Below are positions 14,555 through 21,431 of a stretch of 27,034 bases of DNA, piece by piece. The notes beneath the pieces were generated by a model. It was not told where the DNA came from and searched no databases. It worked only from the letters and a program-made list of their open reading frames with translations. A program made the translations under genes and the position numbers. The DNA comes from a virus. Each line of letters opens with the position of its first letter. Positions within the stretch are counted from its first letter, which is position 1. The stretch lies in the IMG/VR virus record IMGVR_UViG_3300000385_000010, positions 13,027 through 40,060 of that record; one strand, written 5' to 3'.

Positions 14555-15618
14555 AAGTTGCAATTATTAATGATACTCACTGGGGTGCAAGAAACGACAA
14601 TGCAGCCTTTACGGAGTATTTTCGAAAATTTTATGATGAAGTATTTTTCCCATACTTGATTGAAAATGATATTAAGACTGTTTTACACCTCGGCGATTTG
14701 ATTGATCGCCGTAAGTTCATTAACTTTGTTACAGCAAAGGCTATGACTGATTATATGATCCAGCCTTTGTTTGACAACGGTATTGAAATGCATTTAGTTC
14801 TTGGTAATCACGATACTTACTACAAAAATACCAACAGTCTAAATGGTGTAACACAAATCTATGGTAATTCAACATATGATAATTTGTACATTTATGAGAA
14901 TGATCCTGTTGAATTGCAACTCGGTTCTACAAAGATTTTGATGGTTCCTTGGATTGCTAAGGATAATTATGAGGTATGTGTAGAAGCTATTTCAAATACT
15001 GATGCACAAATTTGTATGGGCCACTTTGAAATTCAGGGTTTTGAGATGATGCGTGGCCAGCTTTGTGATCATGGCTTTGATAAAAAAGAATTTACCAAGT
15101 TTGATGCAGTATATTCTGGTCACTTTCATCATCCATCTGAGTACGATAATATTAAGTACCTTGGTGCACCATATGAAATGAATTGGTCTGACTATGATGG
15201 TAAACGTGGCTTTCATATTCTTGATACTGAAACACGAGAGCTTGAGTTTATTCCAAACCCATATAAAATGTTTCATAAAGTATTCTATGATGATACTGAT
15301 GCGACTGTAGAAGATATTGCCGAACTCGAAACAGAACAGTTGACAAATACACATGTAAAGGTTATAATCAAAGCAAAGAATAACCCATACATCTTTGATC
15401 TTTTCCTTGACCGTATTCAGTCTGCTGCTCCTGCTGATGTCAAGGTAGTTGAAGATCATATGAACCTTGATGTTGTTGATGAGGATGAACTCATTGATGA
15501 AGCACAGGATACACATACGATTCTAAATCAATACATTGACAACCTTGAAACTGGTGTTGATAAGAGCAAATTAAAGAAAGCTATTTCTGATCTCTATAGT
15601 GAGGCTATGAGTATATGA
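14551..15618 (+). CDS. 47: Recombination nuclease subunit gp47 (Mre11/SbcD family)
   Basis: The 355-residue protein (T4: 339) is a calcineurin-like phosphoesterase. Metal-binding motifs appear in order: INDTHWG (Asp8, His10), HLGDLIDRR (Asp49), GNHD (85-88), GHFE (157-160) and SGHFHHP (His191, His193). With gp46 it forms the nuclease that resects double-strand ends and makes 3' single strands for UvsX. The acidic C-terminal part (about 305-355) likely contacts gp46. It is flanked by ATGA overlaps on both sides. Confidence 0.96.
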   Translation: MKVAIINDTHWGARNDNAAFTEYFRKFYDEVFFPYLIENDIKTVLHLGDLIDRRKFINFVTAKAMTDYMIQPLFDNGIEMHLVLGNHDTYYKNTNSLNGVTQIYGNSTYDNLYIYENDPVELQLGSTKILMVPWIAKDNYEVCVEAISNTDAQICMGHFEIQGFEMMRGQLCDHGFDKKEFTKFDAVYSGHFHHPSEYDNIKYLGAPYEMNWSDYDGKRGFHILDTETRELEFIPNPYKMFHKVFYDDTDATVEDIAELETEQLTNTHVKVIIKAKNNPYIFDLFLDRIQSAAPADVKVVEDHMNLDVVDEDELIDEAQDTHTILNQYIDNLETGVDKSKLKKAISDLYSEAMSI

Positions 15619-17330
15619 GTGCATTACACTTCAAATACGTTGAATATAAAAACATTCTTTCTACAGGTAATCAATGGACTCGAATCGATCTCGATAAGAG
15701 TAAATCAACACTTGTAGTTGGTGAAAATGGTGCAGGCAAATCTACAATGCTTGATGCCATTTGTTTTGCCTTGTACGGTAAACCATTTCGTAAGATCAAT
15801 AAACCACAGTTGATGAACTCTATTAATCAAAAACATCTAAAGGTAAAAGTAGCCTTTAGCTCTGGTGGTAAAAACTACGAAATCGTTCGTGGTATGAAGC
15901 CAAATCTTTTTGAGATTTGGAGAGATGGTGAACTTTTAAATCAAGATGCTGCAGCAAGGGACTATCAAGCGTATCTTGAAGACAATATCTTAAAGATGAA
16001 TATGAAATCCTTTGGACAAATCGTAGTCCTTGGGTCTTCTACATTTGTGCCATTTATGCAACTTCCTGCTGGCCAACGCCGTGAAATTATCGAAGATCTT
16101 CTCGATATTCAAATTTTTACGACAATGAATGTTCTTCTTAAAGAAAAGGTATCTGATAATAAGTCCGAAATACAAGAACTCAAATATCATGTAGACCTTT
16201 TAAAAGATCGAATTCAGTCTGCAAAAGATCATAACGACTCTATTCGTACTATGAAAGAGGATGAAGTCAAAAGGATTAAAGAAAAAGTAAAAGAACATCT
16301 TGAATATATTGAGTCAGAGCAGTCAAAAATCGATGAAATCGAATCTCACATGGATGAGTTTGTAAAATCGATTCAAGACAAAGGTGATGTTAAGAAAAAG
16401 CTTTCAGAGATACAGGAAATCGACAATGAGCTCAAAACAAAATTCAATCGACTCTCAAAAGAAATCAAATTCTTCGAACAACATGACGACTGTCCAACAT
16501 GTAAGCAAGGAATCGAAGTTGAATTTAAGCAAGATACAGTTGATCAACACAAAAGTGAGATTAACAAAATCAAAAATGCAAGAGAGAAACTCGCATCTAA
16601 AGCTCTAGAAAAAGAAACAAGACTTATTGAGATTAGTGAAATTGAAGATGATATATCGAAGCTACATCTTCATGCATCTGAATGTAGAGCTAATATCAAA
16701 CTCACAAAGAATACTTTGGGCGGTATTAAAAAGGAATTGATGGAGGCTGAGAAGGAAGTCGAAGCAGTAGATACATCAAAGATCCAACAGCTCGAAAAAG
16801 ATCTTGTAGCATATCAAACAAAACAAGAACAGCTTTTAAATGATAAGGAAATTCTAAGTGTTCTTGGATCTATGCTCAAAGATGGTGGCATTAAAACTCG
16901 TATCATTAAGCAATATGTTCCGGTGATGAACAAACTGATCAATAAATATTTAGCGTCTATGGATTTCTTTGTAGACTTTCAACTTGATGAGGGATTTAAT
17001 GAAACAATTAAGAGCCGCTTTCGTGATGCTTTTTCTTATGCTTCGTTCTCCGAAGGTGAGAAGCTTCGCATCGATCTCGCGCTACTTTTTACCTGGCGCG
17101 CAGTCTCGAAACTCAGAAACTCGGTAAGTACTAACCTTTTAATTATGGACGAGATTATGGACTCGTCTCTAGATAATGCTGGCACTGAAGAGTTTTTGAA
17201 GATCATTAACGAGCTCACAGCAGATAGTAACATTTTTATTATTAGTCATAAAGGTGACCAGCTTTATGACAAGTTCGAGAATGTTATTAAATTTAAGAAA
17301 GTGAAAAACTTTAGTATGATGGAGGTATAA
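15615..17330 (+). CDS. 46: Recombination ATPase subunit gp46 (Rad50/SbcC family)
   Basis: The 571-residue protein (T4: 560) has an N-terminal ABC half with Walker A GENGAGKST (36-44), long coiled coils (about 175-290 and 300-410) meeting at a zinc hook CPTC (293-296), and a C-terminal half with ABC signature FSEGEK (around 479-483), Walker B LLIMDE (508-513) and a switch His in ISHK (545). It is the partner of gp47. ATP-driven dimerisation gates nuclease access to DNA ends, feeding recombination-dependent replication along with UvsY and UvsW. It overlaps gene 47 by four bases and the next gene by one. Confidence 0.97.
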   Translation: MSALHFKYVEYKNILSTGNQWTRIDLDKSKSTLVVGENGAGKSTMLDAICFALYGKPFRKINKPQLMNSINQKHLKVKVAFSSGGKNYEIVRGMKPNLFEIWRDGELLNQDAAARDYQAYLEDNILKMNMKSFGQIVVLGSSTFVPFMQLPAGQRREIIEDLLDIQIFTTMNVLLKEKVSDNKSEIQELKYHVDLLKDRIQSAKDHNDSIRTMKEDEVKRIKEKVKEHLEYIESEQSKIDEIESHMDEFVKSIQDKGDVKKKLSEIQEIDNELKTKFNRLSKEIKFFEQHDDCPTCKQGIEVEFKQDTVDQHKSEINKIKNAREKLASKALEKETRLIEISEIEDDISKLHLHASECRANIKLTKNTLGGIKKELMEAEKEVEAVDTSKIQQLEKDLVAYQTKQEQLLNDKEILSVLGSMLKDGGIKTRIIKQYVPVMNKLINKYLASMDFFVDFQLDEGFNETIKSRFRDAFSYASFSEGEKLRIDLALLFTWRAVSKLRNSVSTNLLIMDEIMDSSLDNAGTEEFLKIINELTADSNIFIISHKGDQLYDKFENVIKFKKVKNFSMMEV

Positions 17331-17749
17331 TGAAAGTAGGATTTACGTGTAGCACATTTGATCTACTTCACGCAGGCCATATAAGTATGCTTAGAGAATC
17401 AAAGCAACAATGTGACTATCTTATTGCTGGTCTTCAGGTTGATCCTTCAATTGATCGTCCTGAAAAGAACGCACCAGTTCAAACATTGGTCGAGAGGTAT
17501 ACACAGCTCGCCGCAGTAAAGTATGTTGATGAGATTATTTGTTATGTAACTGAAGAAGATTTAGTTGACATTCTTCAAATGTATGATATAAATGTAAGGA
17601 TACTCGGTGTAGAGTATAAAGACAAAGATTTTACTGGCAAAGATGTATGTCGTAAACGTGGCATTCAACTTTACTTCAACAAACGTGATCATCGCTTTTC
17701 AAGCAGTGGTCTTCGTAAATTAGTTCATGAAAGGGAAAATGAAAAATGA
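17330..17749 (+). CDS. Cytidylyltransferase-like nucleotidyltransferase
   Basis: The 139-residue protein is a HxGH-family nucleotidyltransferase close in size to glycerol-3-phosphate cytidylyltransferase (TagD). Visible motifs are the start KVGFTCSTFDLLHAGHISML with HAGH (15-18), the PEKNAPVQTLVERYTQLAAVKYVD segment (Arg and Val pattern typical of the CTP-binding face), and the C-terminal RFSSSGLRKLV replacing the usual RTxGISTT signature. It would couple CTP to a phosphorylated small molecule, giving a CDP-activated compound. The real substrate may be a sugar or polyol phosphate. It is joined to gene 46 by a one-base overlap and to the MazG-like gene by ATGA, so it travels with nucleotide metabolism genes. 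Confidence 0.8.
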   Translation: MKVGFTCSTFDLLHAGHISMLRESKQQCDYLIAGLQVDPSIDRPEKNAPVQTLVERYTQLAAVKYVDEIICYVTEEDLVDILQMYDINVRILGVEYKDKDFTGKDVCRKRGIQLYFNKRDHRFSSSGLRKLVHERENEK

Positions 17750-18165
17750 GTAATGACTGGGCTCAAGATATTAATGAAATGCACCAAAAGTTTGGTGTAC
17801 ATGAATGGTTCGAAAAGAACAAAGACAATAAAGAGTTGATGCGTAAGTATTTGAGCTTCCGTATTACTATGATGTATGAAGAACTTGGTGAGATTATCTC
17901 AGCAGCAAACGTGCAACAAAACTCTGAAGAAGTAGTAGACGGTCTTATCGATATTTGTGTCTTTGCTATTGGTACACTTGATGTGATGGGTGTTGATGCT
18001 CATAAAGCATGGGATGAAATTCTTCGGGCTAATATGAGTAAAGATGTTGGTGTTAAACCTGGCCGTCCAAACCCTTGGGGTATGCCTGATATGATTAAGC
18101 CTTCTGGATGGCAGCCACCTCGTCATGATGATAATCATGGTGATCTACCAAAAATTTTAGAATAA
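17746..18165 (+). CDS. MazG / phosphoribosyl-ATP pyrophosphohydrolase-like protein
   Basis: The 139-residue product has the all-alpha NTP pyrophosphohydrolase signature: YEELGEI (Glu45, Glu46, Glu49), then EEVVDGLIDICVF (Asp65, Asp69) and a third helix. It also has a Pro/Trp-rich tail (GRPNPWGMPDMIKPSGWQPP) common to phage members labelled phosphoribosyl-ATP pyrophosphohydrolase-like. It probably hydrolyses a nucleoside triphosphate to monophosphate, possibly cleaning the pool of an unwanted nucleotide. T4 uses gp56 for dCTP removal; no gp56 is visible here, so a dCTPase-like role is an attractive inference given the downstream dCMP hydroxymethylase. A promoter follows its stop. Confidence 0.8.
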   Translation: MSNDWAQDINEMHQKFGVHEWFEKNKDNKELMRKYLSFRITMMYEELGEIISAANVQQNSEEVVDGLIDICVFAIGTLDVMGVDAHKAWDEILRANMSKDVGVKPGRPNPWGMPDMIKPSGWQPPRHDDNHGDLPKILE

Positions 18166-18180
18166 AAACAAAAAAAGTAG

Positions 18181-18209
18181 TTGACATTCTCCATTGCTTG
18201 TGTTAGATT
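18181..18209 (+). promoter_or_regulatory. Promoter for the 18237 gene
   Basis: TTGACA (18181-18186), a 17-base spacer and TAGATT (18204-18209) with an extended -10 TG at 18201-18202. Transcription would start near 18216, within the loop or right arm of an 11-base inverted repeat. The leader ends with TGGAGACTATATC before the ATG. Confidence 0.75.
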
Positions 18210-18228
18210 AATAATATAAGCAATGGAG
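18189..18228 (+). repeat. Inverted repeat that can mask a ribosome site
   Basis: CTCCATTGCTT (18189-18199) and AAGCAATGGAG (18218-18228) are perfect 11-base complements separated by 18 bases. The right arm contains the GGAG ribosome site of the gene at 18237; the loop contains the -10 box. RNA started upstream would fold and hide the site, whereas RNA from the local promoter would lack the left arm. Confidence 0.8.
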
Positions 18229-18236
18229 ACTATATC

Positions 18237-18647
18237 ATGACTCAGTACACCTTCGACGAAAACATCGTTTCTGATCTTCATAAAGATGCTCGTGGTTGCC
18301 GTCCTAGCCAAGGCTGGATGGAGTTTTGGAATGAGATTTCCGATGATAGTAAACAAAAGGTTTGGGACAATCTCATCGAAGAACTTAATGAGACAATGGA
18401 TCGTGAGCGTAAAGCTCAAGCCGAAGCTCTTCTTAATTTGCAAGCCCGAATTTGTGAAACCCGTTCTCTTGGTGCTACGAGCGATAAAGAAGCTTTGAAG
18501 TGGATTATTGAAGCCGAAGAGTTTGACGAAACTGATCTTCAGTACGGTGCAGACTATTTTTGCTTTCACTTTGGTCTTAGCTATTCAGATAAAAATCTTT
18601 TTCCTATTCAGGAAGCAATTAATGAAATGTTGGCATTAGTTGAATAA
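18237..18647 (+). CDS. Unknown acidic protein with its own early promoter
   Basis: I do not recognise this 136-residue protein. It is acidic and largely helical (residues 35-75: DDSKQKVWDNLIEELNETMDRERK and on), with an aromatic patch YGADYFCFHFGLSYS (about 102-116). It contains no obvious enzyme motif, signal peptide or membrane span. It has a private consensus-like promoter, a leader nearly identical to that of the next gene, and an inverted repeat over its ribosome site. This resembles small early T4-type genes that act on the host soon after infection, but that is inference from regulation only. Confidence 0.8.
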   Translation: MTQYTFDENIVSDLHKDARGCRPSQGWMEFWNEISDDSKQKVWDNLIEELNETMDRERKAQAEALLNLQARICETRSLGATSDKEALKWIIEAEEFDETDLQYGADYFCFHFGLSYSDKNLFPIQEAINEMLALVE

Positions 18648-18672
18648 AGGGGTTGACATTGTCTTCCCCTTT
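18646..18672 (+). repeat. Inverted repeat around a promoter -35 box
   Basis: AAAGGGG (18646-18652) and CCCCTTT (18666-18672) pair perfectly with a 13-base loop that contains the TTGACA of the next promoter. The left arm overlaps the end of the upstream gene. It may be a weak terminator for upstream transcripts (the T tract is poor) or a protein site. Confidence 0.5.
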
Positions 18673-18681
18673 GTCTATAAT
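18653..18681 (+). promoter_or_regulatory. Perfect consensus promoter for the 18708 gene
   Basis: TTGACA (18653-18658), exactly 17 bases, then TATAAT (18676-18681). The leader CGGAGACTACATC precedes the ATG and differs by one base over the 12 bases GGAGACTAYATC shared with the 18237 gene. By consensus match this is among the strongest promoters in the window. Confidence 0.92.
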
Positions 18682-18707
18682 AAGAATGTAACAACGGAGA
18701 CTACATC

Positions 18708-18953
18708 ATGACACAACGCACTGACGCTTATTACTTCACTGTTGACATGAAAGACGGCCATCCTATTGGTGAAGGCGCTACTGCAGTTCGCGTACTTCGT
18801 ACATATGTTAAAATGTGCAATGAAAAATACGGCGAAACAAACTACGTTAAGTTGCAAGGTCGTGGCCACCGTATGGGTAATCGCCGGTACAATCAGTCGC
18901 TTCCTTTGAAATATGCTACTACTGCTGACGTTTATGTTTACAATCGTCGCTAA
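18708..18953 (+). CDS. Unknown small basic protein with strong early promoter
   Basis: The 81-residue product (MTQRTDAYYFTVDMKDGHPIG start) is basic, with a Gly/Arg stretch LQGRGHRMGNRRYNQSLP (about 49-66) that could bind nucleic acid. It has no recognisable family motif. A perfect TTGACA-N17-TATAAT promoter and a GGAG ribosome site with 8-base spacing predict strong early expression. Both this and the preceding gene start MTQ after the same leader, which suggests duplication of a promoter-leader cassette. Function unknown. Confidence 0.8.
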   Translation: MTQRTDAYYFTVDMKDGHPIGEGATAVRVLRTYVKMCNEKYGETNYVKLQGRGHRMGNRRYNQSLPLKYATTADVYVYNRR

Positions 18954-18964
18954 GGAAAAATACA

Positions 18965-19540
18965 ATGGCTTCTATTAATCGCAAAGATTATGAAGGTGTG
19001 GTACGCTGGGTAATAAATCAAAAAGAACATCTTCATGACGAAAGTCATAAGCTTATCACAATTAACTCTTTGCGCAATCTTATTTTTGATTTAAAGACCA
19101 TATGGACTGGTTATGCATCAAAGGCCGCCATTAAAAAGCATAACGGTCGTATAAGTAATATGACACCAGAACACTATAATCCTCGACAGCGTATGGCAGA
19201 AAAAATTGTTGAGGCTGTAATTGAAAATCGATCCTTTGACACTATTTTAGAATTATTACTTGACGCTTGTAAAATTCATTATGTAACTAATGAAGAAAAC
19301 AAAAAGCTTATTCCGCTCCAGCGTGCAGATAATTATGTTATGGAAGATGCATACAGTATATGCAAAATTGAACTTGTTCCTCATACACCAAAGCGTGGCC
19401 GCAAAGCTAATTGTGTACAATTCAGAGATATAGTATATAATAGTCCAAAAGAAGCCGCAAAAGCTTTAAATGTAACAACACAAACTATTCGCAATTATTG
19501 CAAAAATGAAAACAATATAGAGTGGAATTATGTCTCTTAA
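18965..19540 (+). CDS. Protein with NUMOD1-like C-terminal DNA-binding domain
   Basis: The C-terminal 42 residues of this 191-residue protein (from about 150: VQFRDIVYNSPKEAAKALNV, then TTQTIRNYCKN and IEWNYV) match the NUMOD1 / intron-encoded nuclease repeat pattern, a helix-turn-helix found at the end of HNH and GIY-YIG homing endonucleases. The first 140 residues are helical and basic (NPRQRMAEKIVEAVIENRSF) and contain IHYVTNEENKKL, which faintly recalls an HNH-type His-Asn block, but I cannot identify a complete catalytic motif. It may be a degenerate or divergent homing nuclease or a repurposed DNA-binding protein. It is followed by a PD-(D/E)XK-like gene. Confidence 0.65.
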   Translation: MASINRKDYEGVVRWVINQKEHLHDESHKLITINSLRNLIFDLKTIWTGYASKAAIKKHNGRISNMTPEHYNPRQRMAEKIVEAVIENRSFDTILELLLDACKIHYVTNEENKKLIPLQRADNYVMEDAYSICKIELVPHTPKRGRKANCVQFRDIVYNSPKEAAKALNVTTQTIRNYCKNENNIEWNYVS

Positions 19541-19572
19541 CACAATTAAAATTACATCTATAGGAGCAACGT

Positions 19573-20025
19573 ATGATTTCTAATCTTACATATGATGATA
19601 TTAAAGAACGGATCGGCGAGCTTGGTGAATGTGTAGTAGCCGAGAAATTTCCATATGCAGTGAGAAGTACATATAAGTATGACTCAGAAAAAGATGGTAT
19701 GATCGGTCCTCATAAATATGAGGTAAAAACCACTACATTCATAGCTAAAACACAAAGCCTTTGGATGGAAGAAAGTCAATGGCTTAAGCTTGATAATGTT
19801 GATTATATTTTCTTCATTGCTGTGCCTCATAAAAAATATGATTATTTTCGCAAAGAGAAAGTATGTCAACTCTTTATGTGTATTGATAATCGATATCGCA
19901 TTTTAAATTTTAAAAATAAACAAGTGAGAAGCTATGAACTAAGACATCTCACTCCAATTTGTGATGTTGATAAAATAATATCCAATGAAATCATTAGTCT
20001 CACTAACCAAATAACGAAAGGATAA
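19573..20025 (+). CDS. PD-(D/E)XK-like nuclease
   Basis: The 150-residue protein shows the arrangement of the PD-(D/E)XK nuclease fold: an N-terminal helix with IGELGE (14-19), then Asp41 in SEKDGMIG, then EVK (Glu50, Lys52) on the next strand, and a later IFFIAV strand. Small stand-alone nucleases of this fold in phages include restriction-like enzymes and free-standing homing nucleases (for example F-CphI-type in cyanophages). No PD-(D/E)XK gene sits here in T4. An AGGAG ribosome site precedes the ATG, and only 32 bases separate it from the NUMOD1-bearing gene. The specific role (homing, host DNA degradation or repair) is unknown. Confidence 0.65.
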   Translation: MISNLTYDDIKERIGELGECVVAEKFPYAVRSTYKYDSEKDGMIGPHKYEVKTTTFIAKTQSLWMEESQWLKLDNVDYIFFIAVPHKKYDYFRKEKVCQLFMCIDNRYRILNFKNKQVRSYELRHLTPICDVDKIISNEIISLTNQITKG

Positions 20026-20027
20026 TT

Positions 20028-20315
20028 ATGTCTGAACAAGAAGATCGCTATGCAATTGAAGTACTTTACGACTGTGCAGATTTGATGCGTCGTAAAGGTG
20101 CTGCATATAATCGTATCCCACAAGCAGAGTATTACCCGAATGGTCTACAAGACATTTGGGTTATGATGCATCAAAAGATGACTCGTATGCGCTCTTTGCT
20201 TGCTGAACCCGGTGAAAATGACTTTGAGTCTCTTGAAGACTCTGCTCGTGATCTCATCAACTATGCAGCATTCTTTTGTGAGTTTGCCGAAGGCAGAATG
20301 GATGGCCAAGAATGA
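20028..20315 (+). CDS. Nucleotide-modification-associated domain 1 (DUF1599-like) protein
   Basis: The 95-residue protein matches the DUF1599 / Nmad1 pattern: a first helix with KGAAYN, then GLQDIWVMMHQKMTRMRSLL and SLEDSARDLINYAAFFCEF. The domain has been noted next to thymidylate-synthase-family genes in phages with modified bases and is thought to assist nucleotide modification, but its activity is not established. Here it overlaps a dCMP hydroxymethylase gene by four bases, exactly that context. It starts two bases after the preceding stop with AAAGGA as the ribosome site. Confidence 0.75.
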   Translation: MSEQEDRYAIEVLYDCADLMRRKGAAYNRIPQAEYYPNGLQDIWVMMHQKMTRMRSLLAEPGENDFESLEDSARDLINYAAFFCEFAEGRMDGQE

Positions 20316-20977
20316 TGAGAGTAAGCGATATTCGTAAAGAGTTTATTCGCAAGCTTTGTAACAATGAATATGTTACAGACAAAACCGGTGTGAATACACT
20401 TGAAATTATGGGTGGTACCTTCATTGCAGATGAACCAGCAATCTTTGGTAAAGTAAACTGGGACTATGTAGAACGTGAAATCGCATGGTATGAGTCTTGC
20501 TCTTTGAATGTATATGATATGCCAGGTGGTGTGAAACAAGAAACTAATCCACCACAGATTTGGATGACCGTTGCTGATAAAGATGGCTTTATTAACTCTA
20601 ACTACGGTTGGTGTATTTTTTCACCTGAAAATGGTAATCAATATTCAAAGTGCGTCGAAGCACTCAAAAATGATCCAGATACTCGTCGTGCTATCATGAT
20701 CTATACTCGTCCTGAAATGCAGGTTGATTATAATAAGAATGGTCGATCTGACTTTATGTGTACTAACACTGTACAGTATCTCCAGCGTGATGGGCAAGTC
20801 AATGCTATCGTTCAAATGCGCAGCAATGATGCAATTTTTGGTTACAAAAACGATCGAGCATGGCAGGATTATGTTCTCGGTATGGTAGCAGATGAGACTG
20901 GATATCAAAAGGGTGATATTTACTGGAGTGCAGGATCACTCCACGTGTATGAAAGGCACTTTCATCTTGTCAAATAA
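20312..20977 (+). CDS. 42: dCMP 5-hydroxymethylase (gp42 type)
   Basis: The 221-residue protein aligns by eye almost throughout with T4 gp42: VTDKTGVNTLEIMGGTFIADEP, INSNYGWCIFS, DTRRAIMIYTRPEMQ, SDFMCTNTVQYL with the catalytic Cys150, and MRSNDAIFGYKNDRAWQ. In the last motif, Asp181 stands where thymidylate synthases have the dUMP-selecting Asn; Asp there is the hallmark of dCMP preference. The enzyme uses methylene-tetrahydrofolate to make 5-hydroxymethyl-dCMP, replacing cytosine in phage DNA with hmC. It ends just after GSLHVYERHFHLVK, about 20-25 residues short of T4 gp42 (246), all active-site motifs being retained. It is followed by overlapping dCMP deaminase. Confidence 0.92.
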   Translation: MMRVSDIRKEFIRKLCNNEYVTDKTGVNTLEIMGGTFIADEPAIFGKVNWDYVEREIAWYESCSLNVYDMPGGVKQETNPPQIWMTVADKDGFINSNYGWCIFSPENGNQYSKCVEALKNDPDTRRAIMIYTRPEMQVDYNKNGRSDFMCTNTVQYLQRDGQVNAIVQMRSNDAIFGYKNDRAWQDYVLGMVADETGYQKGDIYWSAGSLHVYERHFHLVK

Positions 20978-21431
20978 ATGGGATATTCGTTATCTTGGAC
21001 TGGCTCGAGAAGTATCGAGCTGGTCTAAAGATCCTTCTTCGAAGATTGGTGCAGTGGCAATTGGAAATAAAGGTCAAGTTCTTTCCCAAGGCTATAATGG
21101 ATTTCCGCGTGGTATTATTGATCGGCAAGTAAGGTACGAATATAAAGAGAAAAAATATAAATTAATTGTTCACGCCGAAATGAATGCAATATATAATGCT
21201 ACATATAACGGTGTTTCTCTCGATGGCTCTACCCTTTATATTTGGGGTCTTCCTTGTTGCTCTGAATGTGCAAAGGGTGTAATTCAAGTTGGTATCAGGC
21301 GAGTAGTCATGCCAAAGAAAAACTATCCTGAACAGTGGGCTGAGTCATTTAAATTGTCTAAAACCATGTTTCTTGAAGCTGGAGTTGAATATGAATTTAT
21401 TGATTGTGGGGATCAACCCATCTCAGGGTAA
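20949..21431 (+). CDS. cd: dCMP deaminase
   Basis: This zinc-dependent deaminase has HAEMNAI (His75, Glu77) and LPCCSECAKG (zinc ligands Cys104 and Cys107, numbered from ATG 20949, 160 residues), plus the substrate-region motif SKDPSSKIGAVAIG and GYNGFPRG. It converts dCMP to dUMP, supplying thymidylate and draining unmodified cytidine nucleotides. The ATG at 20949 overlaps the hydroxymethylase gene by 29 bases; a TTG at 20967, giving SNKWDIRYLGLAREV as start, fits family N-termini better and may be the true start. T4 cd (193 residues) is longer. It overlaps the next gene by 41 bases. Confidence 0.9.
   Translation: MKGTFILSNKWDIRYLGLAREVSSWSKDPSSKIGAVAIGNKGQVLSQGYNGFPRGIIDRQVRYEYKEKKYKLIVHAEMNAIYNATYNGVSLDGSTLYIWGLPCCSECAKGVIQVGIRRVVMPKKNYPEQWAESFKLSKTMFLEAGVEYEFIDCGDQPISG

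Noticed and set aside
14992-15516. 174-codon minus-strand open frame
   Set aside because: It is fully inside gene 47, whose metallophosphoesterase motifs are intact; the antisense product is Ile/Phe/Cys-rich as expected for a shadow.
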